Below, one piece after another: positions 23,481-30,965 of a DNA stretch of 47,187 nt; the stretch's first letter is position 1; every line of letters begins with the position of its first letter. The notes beneath the pieces were generated by a model that saw only the letters and a list, made by a program, of their open reading frames with translations, was not told where the DNA came from and ran no database searches. Made by a program: the position numbers and the translations under genes. Origin of the DNA: a virus; the IMG/VR virus record IMGVR_UViG_3300032236_001371, positions 1-47,187 of that record; one strand, given 5' to 3'.

Positions 23481-24196
23481 AAAAAGATTATACAAAAATA
23501 GTATTCGTAGTAGATCGTAGTGGAAGTATGGGTAATATTGCCAAAGACATTATTGGTGGATATAACAAATTTATTGCTGATCAAAAAGTATTAAATCATG
23601 GCACTTGTGATGTTAGTTTTTATCAATTTGATAACGTATATGAAGCGGTATATGAAAACACACCTCTTCTCTTTGTCAAAGATTTGGATGAAAAAACATA
23701 TATTCCCCGTGGAGGAACTGCGTTATTGGATGCCGTTGGTCGAACAATTGATCAAGTTGGAAATCAATTAGCGGCATTAAAAGAAGAACAACGACCTGAA
23801 AAGGTGTTGGTTGTCATCATTACAGACGGTGAAGAAAATAGTAGTCACTTTTACAATAGTGAAAAAATTAAACAAATGGTAACGCATCAATGTGACAAGT
23901 ATAAATGGGCATTTACTTATATTGGAGCAAATCAAGATGCTTGGGCGGTAGGTAATAGTATGGGTATTAATGCAACTAGTAATTTAACTTGGGCAAGTAA
24001 TAGTAAAGGTACCGCTAATGCATTTAGTTCATTGAATAATGCAACTGCATGTTATCGTAGTGTAAGTAATGCACAATATTCATACTCAGTTGCAGATGTT
24101 AATTTACAAGTTGATGCAGGTGCTAAAATTGATGTAAATAAAATTAACACGATATTTAATAATTCATCAAATACTAAACCAGTTGCAACTCCTTAA
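23477..24196 (+). CDS. von Willebrand factor A domain protein
   Basis: The 239-residue protein is essentially one vWA domain with a complete MIDAS metal site: D-R-S-G-S (residues 13-17), RGGTALLDA (Thr) and IITDGEEN (Asp). vWA domains bind partner proteins through a shared divalent ion and occur in assembly and chaperone-type complexes. The C-terminal ~60 residues are Asn/Ala/Ser-rich and probably extended. It overlaps CPCGCGQ protein 3 by ATGA and ends the operon with a terminator. A role in binding the capsid-like peptides or virion proteins is only an inference from adjacency. Confidence 0.85.
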   Translation: MKKDYTKIVFVVDRSGSMGNIAKDIIGGYNKFIADQKVLNHGTCDVSFYQFDNVYEAVYENTPLLFVKDLDEKTYIPRGGTALLDAVGRTIDQVGNQLAALKEEQRPEKVLVVIITDGEENSSHFYNSEKIKQMVTHQCDKYKWAFTYIGANQDAWAVGNSMGINATSNLTWASNSKGTANAFSSLNNATACYRSVSNAQYSYSVADVNLQVDAGAKIDVNKINTIFNNSSNTKPVATP

Positions 24197-24357
24197 AAAA
24201 TTAGATGTAAATTAATTTTTTCGAAGAGGGAATTGAAAAATTTTTCAATTCCTTTTTTTGTTACTCTTCTTTTGCCGGTGGTATTTTTGTAAATTTGAAC
24301 GATCTCTGTGGTTACTTCGACCTCTTCATCTTGAATTTTGATAGTGGAAAATGACAT
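24193..24357 (-). CDS. Small hypothetical protein convergent with the vWA gene
   Basis: A leftward frame of 54 codons starts at ATG 24357 with MSFSTIKIQDEEVEVTTEIV and contains KNTTGKRRVTKKGIEKFFNS. It fills an otherwise empty interval, and its stop overlaps the stop of the vWA gene, repeating the arrangement at 20688 and 12444. No family is recognised. The terminator of the vWA gene lies inside its coding sequence. It sits between two terminators and has no clear promoter, so expression is uncertain. Confidence 0.45.
   Translation of the reverse strand: MSFSTIKIQDEEVEVTTEIVQIYKNTTGKRRVTKKGIEKFFNSLFEKINLHLIF
24229..24259 (+). terminator. Intrinsic terminator of the gmd-vWA operon
   Basis: GGAATTGAAAAA (24229-24240) is followed directly by its complement TTTTTCAATTCC (24241-24252) and then TTTTTTT. 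It is a strong rho-independent terminator, 33 bases after the vWA stop. Confidence 0.88.
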
Positions 24358-24362
24358 AAAAT

Positions 24363-24398
24363 AAAAACTCCTGACGATAAATATATCATCAGGAGTTT
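24363..24398 (-). terminator. Intrinsic terminator of the HNH gene
   Basis: AAACTCCTGA (24365-24374) pairs with TCAGGAGTTT (24389-24398). On the minus strand the stem is followed by TTTTTATTTT. It lies 26 bases past the stop codon of the HNH gene. Confidence 0.85.
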
Positions 24399-24423
24399 AA
24401 TGTCATGAATTTTCTTCAATTTC

Positions 24424-25068
24424 CTAATTTTTTACTAAGAAATGTTCCCAGTCTTTGTGACGAGCTTCTTTAATAAGATACATTACATCAACAGCTTTTG
24501 GTTTGAATGGTTGACGAATCAATTTCAATCCAATTTCACTATTAAGTTTGTTACCTTTTTTGCTATTAATATCTTTACGAATCGTAACAAGATTATCCCA
24601 TTCATCGCTTCCTCCACGTGAACGTGGAATAACGTGATCAACGTTTAACATATCTTTGGGCAACTGTTGACCAGTAACTTGACAAGTATTGTTATCTCGT
24701 TGAAAAATGCTATCATTGCTTGGTTTGCCATTGAATTCTTTTCGTGGCATTTTGTCATAATTGACAGCAACAATAACAGTAGGAACTCTGTATTTCCGAT
24801 TTGCTCCATTAATAGTCAAATCCCATTCACGAATTGGCAACTTAATCCATTCGCTCCACGGAACAGGACGCATATTAATTACTTTGTCAAAAATAGGAGA
24901 ACCATCTTCATTTGGTTCATAGTCAATATCAATTGCCATGGAAGTTGGCTCAGGCTTGCTTTCGCTACCTGTTAAGCTAATAATAGCATCTTTTACAGTT
25001 TTGTAGCCAATTGGTTTCCATGCACTGTTTAAGTTTAACGTGATTAATTTGTTTGCGATTTCATTCAT
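24424..25068 (-). CDS. HNH endonuclease
   Basis: The 214-residue protein has an N-terminal domain of about 110 residues (LITLNLNSAWKPIGYKTVKD) and a C-terminal HNH fold: IFQRDNNTCQVTGQ, MLNVDHVIPRSRGG, DEWDNLVTIRKDINSKKGNK. The D-H, central N and the Asn/Lys of the third helix are all present, so the nuclease should be active. The usual second Cys of the zinc knuckle is replaced. It resembles widespread bacterial and phage HNH proteins that begin with L-N-x-x-W-x-P. It is a single-gene unit with its own promoter and terminator. Host DNA breakdown, packaging help or homing are all possible. Confidence 0.85.
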   Translation of the reverse strand: MNEIANKLITLNLNSAWKPIGYKTVKDAIISLTGSESKPEPTSMAIDIDYEPNEDGSPIFDKVINMRPVPWSEWIKLPIREWDLTINGANRKYRVPTVIVAVNYDKMPRKEFNGKPSNDSIFQRDNNTCQVTGQQLPKDMLNVDHVIPRSRGGSDEWDNLVTIRKDINSKKGNKLNSEIGLKLIRQPFKPKAVDVMYLIKEARHKDWEHFLVKN

Positions 25069-25079
25069 AACGCATCTAC

Positions 25080-25106
25080 TTTATATAAAAACTCCTATGC
25101 TGTCAA
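25080..25106 (-). promoter_or_regulatory. Sigma70-like promoter of the HNH gene
   Basis: On the minus strand TTGACA (25106-25101), 15 bases, TATAAA (25085-25080). The predicted transcript would start only a few bases before ATG 25068, giving a very short leader. Confidence 0.6.
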
Positions 25107-25175
25107 GTTGTTTCGCTGATATTCTTCAAGCTGCTCATTCTATTGAGACGTGTTTATTGATTATTGTTTTATAAA

Positions 25176-25202
25176 TAATCATATCTATAAATATTATGAT
25201 TA
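25176..25202 (-). terminator. Weak hairpin after clpP
   Basis: TAATCATA (25176-25183) and TATGATTA (25195-25202) form an 8-bp stem, followed on the minus strand by TTTATAAAAC. It is 22 bases past the clpP stop and may be a weak terminator. The rest of the 155-base gap between clpP and the HNH gene holds the HNH promoter and no credible reading frame. Confidence 0.35.
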
Positions 25203-25223
25203 GATAATTTCATCAAGTAATTC

Positions 25224-25850
25224 TTATATAATAAAATCTACTAAACCCTTCTCAAGACATTGTTCCGCAGATAAATATATATCATGTTTGAGCATATTGT
25301 CAAGTTCTTCTTCGGTAAATTTAGTATGTGTTAAATATATATCTTTAATATATTTCATCAATAACTCAAGATTTTGCATTTCATCTTTAAATTGAGCAAA
25401 ATTTCCCCAGAGTCCACCGCTCACTTGATGAATTAACATAAAACTATTTTTTCTAATAAAACGTTTATGCGCGACTATACTTAATAATGTCGCTGCACTT
25501 GCCGCAATACCTTCTACATAACTATAAACCGGCACCTTACTTGACTTTATTCTATCAACTGCACTGAATGCACTAAAAACTTCTCCTCCTTCACTGCTGA
25601 TATATAATTCAACAGGCGGCACCACTTCTAAATTATAATTAACACTAACAAACAAAAGATTTTTTGATACTATATCCAATTGACGATTCAAATTAAAAAT
25701 ACTCGTTCTAGTAACATCATCATAAAAATAAATTTGATTTGTACCAACTGTACTAGATGAATCTTTTACAGTTTTATTTGATGAATCTTCGCATTCATCA
25801 TCTGACATTACATACACTGCCTTTTTGTTTGTTTTGTTCAACTTGATCAT
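25224..25850 (-). CDS. clpP: ClpP-like serine protease
   Basis: The 208-residue protein has the ClpP/crotonase fold signature: YISSEGGEVFSAFSAVD, EGIAASAATLLSIVAHKRFI with the nucleophile Ser118, MLIHQVSGGLWGN with catalytic His141, and a late KHDIYLSAEQCLEKGLVDFI with the third triad Asp. About 40 extra residues at the N-terminus are acidic and Ser-rich and replace the usual short axial loop. Phage ClpP-like enzymes can act in capsid maturation or in host protein turnover; no unfoldase gene is seen here. It overlaps the preceding small Cys gene by 53 bases. Confidence 0.87.
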   Translation of the reverse strand: MIKLNKTNKKAVYVMSDDECEDSSNKTVKDSSSTVGTNQIYFYDDVTRTSIFNLNRQLDIVSKNLLFVSVNYNLEVVPPVELYISSEGGEVFSAFSAVDRIKSSKVPVYSYVEGIAASAATLLSIVAHKRFIRKNSFMLIHQVSGGLWGNFAQFKDEMQNLELLMKYIKDIYLTHTKFTEEELDNMLKHDIYLSAEQCLEKGLVDFII

Positions 25851-26025
25851 ATACGCGGTTCCTTTCTTGAGTGTTATCTAATAAATATACCCGGTCATTA
25901 TGAAATCCATATTTAATTTTATCGAGTGATGCCATTCTAAATTCTTCATCACACATACATTGCATATAAATAATTTCATTTTTAACAAGAACTTGCGCAT
26001 CACAAAATTTACAATTGATTTTCAT
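25798..26025 (-). CDS. Small Cys-containing hypothetical protein
   Basis: The 75-residue protein starts MKINCKFCDAQVLVKNEIIY with C-x-x-C and later MQCMCDEEF with C-x-C, which could form one zinc site. The rest is helical and charged. It overlaps the clpP start by 53 bases in another frame; the start of clpP could alternatively be further downstream (Met15), which would remove most of the overlap. No family is recognised. Confidence 0.55.
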   Translation of the reverse strand: MKINCKFCDAQVLVKNEIIYMQCMCDEEFRMASLDKIKYGFHNDRVYLLDNTQERNRVYDQVEQNKQKGSVCNVR

Positions 26026-26062
26026 ATGGTAAATAATATATCATTCACTTCATTAGAATGCA

Positions 26063-26099
26063 AAACAAAAAGAGACCGTAACACAAATGTTACGGTCTC
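26063..26099 (-). terminator. Intrinsic terminator after the phosphoesterase
   Basis: GAGACCGTAAC (26072-26082) and GTTACGGTCTC (26089-26099) form an 11-bp stem with a 6-base loop. On the minus strand it is followed by TTTTTGTTTTG. It separates the operon running 29132 to 26133 from the 26025 gene. Confidence 0.88.
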
Positions 26100-26132
26100 A
26101 GTATTTACGTATATGTGTGTATATGTATATAT

Positions 26133-26867
26133 TTACATATCACCGATCCATTTGATACTTACAAAATCGTTATCATGAATGGCATAATAATTGCTATGTC
26201 CATAATTATCCAACGCCAAATTTTTGCTATATGTCTTGGATAATGGAGATCCATATTCCAACCAAAGTGGTCTTTTGCTTGGTGTATGACCAAAAATTTG
26301 GTTGATACCGTCAATACCAACAAATTCATCACGATCACACCACATGATACCACCATGCACTTCATTACCTCCACGACTTTGACCGGCACGTAGAATTGGT
26401 AATGCTGGTTTAAGATCATATGCATTTTCCATTGCTTCATTACAGATTGTATCAAGCCATATATTGAATGGCTTATTTTCTCCATATTTTGTATAAAAAT
26501 ATTTATGAACACCTGCATGACTGCAAAGATAATTACCAACCCAAGTATGAGTTTTTAACTTGCGCCAATCAGATTCACTCAATATAGAATTAATTGCATA
26601 ATCTTTGCCAGATTCATATCCACTGCACTTATAACTACGATGTGCAATGGCGTAGCTAATATCATGATTACCCATCAAATGAATTCGATTAGGTTGCGCA
26701 AGACTTGCAGCAAGCCAATTTGCAGTTTGAGTTGCAACTCGATAATCATCGCCGAAATCATCAAAATAATCACCGAGAAACACAATCTGATCAGCAGATT
26801 CGTGTTTGATAATTTTGTCAACTTTTTCGATACAATTGTGTATATCTGAAATAATTAATGTTTTCAT
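26133..26867 (-). CDS. Calcineurin-like (PPP-type) metallophosphoesterase
   Basis: The 244-residue protein shows the full metallophosphatase set: SDIHNC, FLGDYFDDFGDD, LMGNHDISY, CSHAGVH and IFGHTP. Lambda- and PrpE-type enzymes of this size hydrolyse phosphoproteins, Ap4A or RNA 2',3'-cyclic phosphates. It is the last gene of the operon that carries the RNA kinase, cREC domain and an RNA ligase, so a 3'-end healing function in RNA repair is attractive but unproven. Confidence 0.87.
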   Translation of the reverse strand: MKTLIISDIHNCIEKVDKIIKHESADQIVFLGDYFDDFGDDYRVATQTANWLAASLAQPNRIHLMGNHDISYAIAHRSYKCSGYESGKDYAINSILSESDWRKLKTHTWVGNYLCSHAGVHKYFYTKYGENKPFNIWLDTICNEAMENAYDLKPALPILRAGQSRGGNEVHGGIMWCDRDEFVGIDGINQIFGHTPSKRPLWLEYGSPLSKTYSKNLALDNYGHSNYYAIHDNDFVSIKWIGDM

Positions 26868-27079
26868 TTAATATTTTGTTTTTTCAAAATGCGTTCTGCT
26901 CTTGCATTTTCTGCTTTTTGAAGCTCTTCTTCTGTTTCTTTAAGATTTCTTTTGAATGTACCTTTTGGGTTGCCGCATACTTCATCAATTGTTTTTACAC
27001 GTCCCCAATTAATTTCATCAAAATTTGATTTATATTCTTTACTAAAACAATTTCGCGGAGAGTCGCCTTTTCCATTCAT
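26864..27079 (-). CDS. Small conserved-type phage protein (MNGKGDSPRN)
   Basis: The 71-residue protein begins MNGKGDSPRNCFSKEYKSNF and then DEINWG. An N-terminal GKGDxPR...Y..N.D.I.W pattern occurs in many short phage proteins of unknown function. The rest is a charged helix. It overlaps the phosphoesterase by 4 bases and follows the kinase by 15 bases. Confidence 0.6.
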   Translation of the reverse strand: MNGKGDSPRNCFSKEYKSNFDEINWGRVKTIDEVCGNPKGTFKRNLKETEEELQKAENARAERILKKQNIK

Positions 27080-27094
27080 ATTATTTATTATATT

Positions 27095-27562
27095 TTATTT
27101 GAAATGAATTTCATCAAACCCCTCCCTCTCGGTAGGGGGGACATATTTTGCTAACATTTTATCAATCACAAATTCGGGGACATTTCGACCACCCCCCTCC
27201 CCCCTCTTTTGATTTCTTTCAAGAAGGGTCTGTTTGTTACAATTGAATACATAACCAATTACCTTGGAATTAAATTCTTTTGCAACATCAATATAATCTT
27301 TGCGATCTTTCGGATTCATATTCGTAGCATCAACAATAACTGTATTATTGGTGCTCAAATATTGACGCACTCTACGTTTCAAAGTTGAAAATACAATAGG
27401 AGTAACGCTTTGGTCTGATTCACTACTACCAAATTCGGCTCTCATTGCGTCACTGCTCAACAATTTATATGAAGGATTTTCCTTCAACAATTGATTTGCA
27501 AATGTACTTTTTCCACTTCCGGGTGCTCCAATTACGATAATGATTTTAGTTTGATTCTCCAT
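27095..27562 (-). CDS. Polynucleotide kinase-like P-loop kinase
   Basis: The 155-residue protein has Walker A GAPGSGKST (residues 12-20), SSDAMRAEFG, VDATNMNPKDRKDYI, a lid RNQKRGEGGG and a C-terminal PPTEREGFDEI. This is the layout of the kinase domain of T4 Pnkp and related 5'-OH polynucleotide kinases; the phosphatase domain of T4 Pnkp is absent. It would re-phosphorylate 5'-OH RNA ends for ligation. It overlaps the cREC gene by 31 bases. On the coding strand it contains GGGGGG-A-GGGGGG (27192-27204), unusual for such an AT-rich genome. Confidence 0.8.
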   Translation of the reverse strand: MENQTKIIIVIGAPGSGKSTFANQLLKENPSYKLLSSDAMRAEFGSSESDQSVTPIVFSTLKRRVRQYLSTNNTVIVDATNMNPKDRKDYIDVAKEFNSKVIGYVFNCNKQTLLERNQKRGEGGGRNVPEFVIDKMLAKYVPPTEREGFDEIHFK

Positions 27563-27942
27563 GATTTATAGTTCTCCAAGTATGCAATTATATTTCGTTT
27601 ACCAACTATGCTCATGCTATGTACTACATATTTTGGTATATCCAAATCCTTTTCACGGCAATATTCTACCAACCATTTGGCACATTCATATCCAGTTTTT
27701 TCTCGCAATTGATCATAATCAATTCCACTTGTATTACCATTATTTGCATTTATTGAATGAACATAATGTTCATCTGCCAAATCGTGATCAAATGCAATAA
27801 ATTCCGGCAATCCTTTATCTTTAATAACTTTGATAAATTGATCATAACTACGTACAATAGTCCATTCGACCATTGGTAATTGAACCCATGTTACATTTTT
27901 TGGCATTCTTTCGTCGTCGAGAAATAAATTATATTTATTCAT
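27532..27942 (-). CDS. cREC (cyclic-phosphate processing receiver-like) domain protein
   Basis: The 136-residue protein opens YNLFLDDERMPKNVTW and contains RSYDQFIKVI, PEFIAFDHDLAD and a long helix ECAKWLVEYCREKDLDIPKY followed by VVHSMSIVGKRNI. LFLDDERxP, FDHDL and the late H-S-x-x-x-x-G-x-x-N-I are hallmarks of the cREC family, proposed by comparative genomics to process cyclic phosphates at RNA ends and often found beside Pnkp-type kinases and RNA ligases. The same partners are here on both sides. Biochemical function is inferred from the family. Confidence 0.8.
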   Translation of the reverse strand: MNKYNLFLDDERMPKNVTWVQLPMVEWTIVRSYDQFIKVIKDKGLPEFIAFDHDLADEHYVHSINANNGNTSGIDYDQLREKTGYECAKWLVEYCREKDLDIPKYVVHSMSIVGKRNIIAYLENYKSWRIKLKSLS

Positions 27943-28123
27943 TTTTACATTTTTCTTCTAAAAAGATAGAATATTTCATACGAAATCCTTCGTATAAAAG
28001 ATTATCAGTTCTTTCAACTTTAGTAATTCTAAAACCCTCACTTCCATAACGATTGAGGATTTCTTCCAATTCTTGCATATCTTTTACAATATGCATGCGT
28101 ATTGAGTATTTATATTTAGCCAT
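27935..28123 (-). CDS. DUF4177-like small protein
   Basis: The 62-residue protein reads MAKYKYSIRMHIVKDMQELE, then LNRYGSEGFRITKVER, a strand-helix-strand with the L-N-x-x-G-x-E-G-(F/W) turn typical of DUF4177-type proteins. The role is unknown. It overlaps both the cREC gene and the RNA ligase gene by 8 bases, so it is translated with the RNA-repair set. Confidence 0.55.
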   Translation of the reverse strand: MAKYKYSIRMHIVKDMQELEEILNRYGSEGFRITKVERTDNLLYEGFRMKYSIFLEEKCKNE

Positions 28124-29132
28124 ATTTCAATTCAAATGATTCACTTACAACTTTGCCACTTAATCGGCCAGCAAGAATATTACTATACATTTCTGTAACT
28201 GGACGTATTACAATGCCTTCTGCAAGATTATCATTTGGATATCGTAATGCATTTGACTTTTCCTGTAATTGATCTAATGTATAATTAAAGTTATTTCCAA
28301 TTTCGAGGACAGTTACCATTGGTATCTTCATTATGTTTGTAAAATTTACCAAATCGAAATGCCCTAGATATTCTCGTTTATTAATATCAAATAAATTGAA
28401 TGCGGCAAAGCATACTTCATTTACACCTAAAAGATTATCTTGGATTCCGGGTCCGTATACTTCACCTTGCAATGCAATATCTTTATCTTTGAAATAAAAT
28501 TTTAACTTATTTTCAATGTCATATTTGATAGCAACTTTCCAAAAACTGTTATTTTCATCGTATTTTAATTCTAAATTACGACTGCAAACTCCAAAGTTTC
28601 CATCTTTTAAATAAAACGTACCACTACTACCATCAACCTTGACAGTAATAACATAAGGTTTATCGTGTAATTCAGCAATAACGCCGGGATTGCTTTTAAT
28701 ATTGTCTTCATCTGTTTTTCTGATCCAACTTGGACGATGACCTTTAATTTGGCCAGCCAATTGTGCCGGTATCGGCTTTTCGTAATGTTTAGCTTTTACA
28801 AAGTCGGCAACATCAGTTCCTTCTACTGGATCATTAAGAGGAATAATATCATGCCCAAAACTCTTCAATAATGAAGTAGGAAATGCAATTCCTTGACTTA
28901 AAGAACCACGTAACTTAATTGTACGAATACGAAAATGTTTATTACGTAAAAATTCATATTGAGGACAATCTTCAAGAACACTATCTACAGTAATATACAC
29001 ACATAGATCGTTAACTTTAAATTCTCCCTTTTTTACGCATACTTGCCAACCATTGATTTTGGCAAGTTCAAGCAATTCCGCATTCGGATGCGGCTTGATT
29101 TCTAAAATTCTTTCTAATGTTGCTACTTTCAT
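28116..29132 (-). CDS. RNA ligase of the Rnl5 (DraRnl/DRB0094-like) family
   Basis: The 338-residue protein has an N-terminal OB-type domain (LEIKPHPNAELLELAKINGW) and an adenylyltransferase core with motif I VKVDGSS (predicted nucleotide-binding Lys165), motif IV AEGIVIRPV and motif V SGKVVSESFELKY. An N-terminal OB domain before the ligase core is the layout of Deinococcus DraRnl, which seals 3'-OH/5'-phosphate nicks in RNA-containing duplexes. It heads an operon with cREC, kinase and phosphoesterase and has its own promoter. Confidence 0.87.
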   Translation of the reverse strand: MKVATLERILEIKPHPNAELLELAKINGWQVCVKKGEFKVNDLCVYITVDSVLEDCPQYEFLRNKHFRIRTIKLRGSLSQGIAFPTSLLKSFGHDIIPLNDPVEGTDVADFVKAKHYEKPIPAQLAGQIKGHRPSWIRKTDEDNIKSNPGVIAELHDKPYVITVKVDGSSGTFYLKDGNFGVCSRNLELKYDENNSFWKVAIKYDIENKLKFYFKDKDIALQGEVYGPGIQDNLLGVNEVCFAAFNLFDINKREYLGHFDLVNFTNIMKIPMVTVLEIGNNFNYTLDQLQEKSNALRYPNDNLAEGIVIRPVTEMYSNILAGRLSGKVVSESFELKYG

Positions 29133-29147
29133 ATGTTATAAACGAAT

Positions 29148-29176
29148 ACTATATCATCACACATCGTGTGTGTCAA
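29148..29176 (-). promoter_or_regulatory. Promoter of the RNA-repair operon with a palindromic spacer
   Basis: On the minus strand TTGACA (29176-29171), 17 bases, TATAGT (29153-29148), 15 bases before ATG 29132. Between the two boxes, 29158-29172 is the palindrome CACACA-TCG-TGTGTG, a plausible repressor-binding site. The -35 box overlaps the stop codon of the upstream gene. Confidence 0.7.
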
Positions 29177-29598
29177 TATATAAATTGTGTAATTTCTAAA
29201 TTAGATTTCTTGTTCCATCCAAGAAAATTTAAAATATCATCCAACGTTATATTACTTGGTTTAGGACTAAATGATTCTGTGATTTCTTTCATCAAAGAAT
29301 CCCATGAATTTGCACTTACTTTTGTTTTACTAGAATTGTTGGATTCATCTGTGTATCCAATATACACCGCATTTTTTTCAAATTGTGTTTCTCTTTCTGC
29401 AACAGAAACAACTAATTTTCCTTTCAAATAACCAATTTGAAAATATTCTCCAGTGCTCAATTCTCCCTTCCATTCTTGACCGCCATGAGATTTAAATACT
29501 TTATAAAAAACAAAATCTACACTTTTTCCATAAAGGTTTTCAATAGTTTCCTGCGAAATTCCATTTGGATAAAAAAATTCAATTTTTTTGTCAGTCAT
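29173..29598 (-). CDS. Hypothetical protein
   Basis: From ATG 29598 the protein has 141 residues: MTDKKIEFFYPNGISQETIE, GKSVDFVFYKVFKSHGGQEW, then VAERETQFEKNAVYIGYTDE. The upstream in-frame ATG 29628 lies inside the promoter spacer and cannot be transcribed from it, so 29598 is chosen. The pattern suggests a mixed alpha/beta protein; no family is recognised. The candidate promoter leaves almost no 5' leader. Confidence 0.6.
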   Translation of the reverse strand: MTDKKIEFFYPNGISQETIENLYGKSVDFVFYKVFKSHGGQEWKGELSTGEYFQIGYLKGKLVVSVAERETQFEKNAVYIGYTDESNNSSKTKVSANSWDSLMKEITESFSPKPSNITLDDILNFLGWNKKSNLEITQFIY

Positions 29599-29606
29599 GT
29601 AACCAT

Positions 29607-29634
29607 AGTATATTGAACCAAACACCATGTCAAT
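29607..29634 (-). promoter_or_regulatory. Sigma70-like promoter just after a terminator
   Basis: On the minus strand TTGACA (29634-29629), 16 bases, TATACT (29612-29607). It follows the terminator of the upstream gene directly. ATG 29598 is only 8 bases beyond the -10 box, so the mRNA would be leaderless or nearly so. Confidence 0.6.
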
Positions 29635-29661
29635 AAAAAACCCCGCCGAAGCGGGGTTTTT
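29635..29661 (-). terminator. Intrinsic terminator with TTCG tetraloop
   Basis: CCCCGC (29641-29646), CGAA, GCGGGG (29651-29656), flanked by A6 and T5. On the minus strand the loop is TTCG and the tail TTTTTT, the classic phage terminator form; the tail TTTTT on the plus strand makes it potentially bidirectional. Confidence 0.93.
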
Positions 29662-29692
29662 GTTACTCTATTTTAATTTAATGCTGTTATAT

Positions 29693-30928
29693 TTAACTAT
29701 TTGAAGTATCGTATGTGATATTAAAAATATCTTTTTTCACTGCACCATAATCACCGTCGCTGTGACGAACAATATAATCATTATTCGATGTATAAGCCAA
29801 ATCCCCCCATTTGGTATGTAATACACCGTCATGATCTGCCAATTTAGCTTTCTTCAAAATCTTCTTTGGACTACACGTACCGTTGCCGTGATCGTCTTTC
29901 AAAGACTTAAACTTTTCAGGAGAAATTGGATATTTTTCTCCTTTTGGACCGGTCATAATATAATGACCTGCATTATAATTAACTTTTCCTTCAAGTGTCT
30001 CAACGACGCCAGATGATGTAGTTAATTCGTACTTTTCAATTGCTGGTTTCTTGAAAGTTTCAAATGCACCTTCATTAAACCATTCTTCATTTACAATAGT
30101 ATTTTTCATAATTTTATTTTTCCACATGGGATTGAGTTTGCCTCGTCTTGATATAGAAACATTTTTCTGTTTTTTATCTCCTATACCCTTTTGCCATTTT
30201 TTGTATATTCCACTTTTTTTTAAAAATCGTCTAATAATATACGGGCTGATTGAATATCCCAATTTTGTAATTTCGTTTGCTATCAATTTAGGACCATATT
30301 TTTGGTATAGGTTTATGATTTTGGTTTGAATTTCTTCTGGAATTTTAACAAATTCATATCCTCTCATTTTTATGCTGTTTTGTTCAGCGATTATTCGCTT
30401 AGTTTCTTCACTACGAATATCTCCACGGGTTTCCCATATTTTTTTATTTGATTCTCCAATTTTATTTTTCCAAATTATTTCTCTTCCACTTAATTTTTTC
30501 TTTATTTTGTCTCTAACATCATCCCGCTGCCATAATTGTTTTGCTATATTGCGTCGTTTTTGTTTATATTCTTCGGTTTGTCTATATGCATAGCTGGAAG
30601 AATTTCGGGTTGCTATAATTTGTTTTTTACGAGACTCTGATTGATTTGAATATGTATCCCCTCCCATTCCCCCAATTGCTATATTATATCCAATTTTTTT
30701 ATTAGTTGCATTTAAACTAGTAATCCAATATTTTTCTCGGAGATTTAAGTCTTCTAGTGATTTACATTCCTCTAAAATTTCTTTTTTGAAATTTTCTTTT
30801 CCATATTTTTTAATAGCTTTAACCAGTAATAATCCTGATCCATAATAGTTAGGATTATTACTGGCGTCTTTACCAACATAGAATTTACCATTTATTAAAT
30901 TTGTTGTTTTATATACAATCATATACAT
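29693..30928 (-). CDS. GIY-YIG homing endonuclease fused in frame to a PGDYG-type protein
   Basis: The 411-residue product starts with a GIY-YIG domain (IVYKTTNLINGKFYVGKD), a basic region, several NUMOD-like DNA-binding stretches (SGREIIWKNKIGESNKKIWE; SRRGKLNPMWKNK) and a helix-turn-helix-like segment (KYGPKLIANEITKLGYSISP). At residue 274, Met (ATG 30109) begins a second, unrelated part: FKKPAIEKYELTTSSGVVET, GHYIMTGPKGEKYPISPEKF, then TKWGDLAYTSNNDYIVRHSD and GDYGAVK, a known type of phage protein normally encoded alone. No stop separates them. ATG 30109 has an A/T-rich initiation context, so it may also be made as a separate 138-residue protein. Confidence 0.82.
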   Translation of the reverse strand: MYMIVYKTTNLINGKFYVGKDASNNPNYYGSGLLLVKAIKKYGKENFKKEILEECKSLEDLNLREKYWITSLNATNKKIGYNIAIGGMGGDTYSNQSESRKKQIIATRNSSSYAYRQTEEYKQKRRNIAKQLWQRDDVRDKIKKKLSGREIIWKNKIGESNKKIWETRGDIRSEETKRIIAEQNSIKMRGYEFVKIPEEIQTKIINLYQKYGPKLIANEITKLGYSISPYIIRRFLKKSGIYKKWQKGIGDKKQKNVSISRRGKLNPMWKNKIMKNTIVNEEWFNEGAFETFKKPAIEKYELTTSSGVVETLEGKVNYNAGHYIMTGPKGEKYPISPEKFKSLKDDHGNGTCSPKKILKKAKLADHDGVLHTKWGDLAYTSNNDYIVRHSDGDYGAVKKDIFNITYDTSNS

Positions 30929-30965
30929 AACTACGATTCATAAAGTAAAAACAACAGATTATCTG

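Noticed and set aside
29831-30593. Rightward hydrophobic frames opposite the GIY-YIG fusion gene
   Set aside because: Antisense of Lys/Asn-rich coding sequence gives Phe/Leu-rich frames that imitate membrane proteins; no start context or neighbour supports them.
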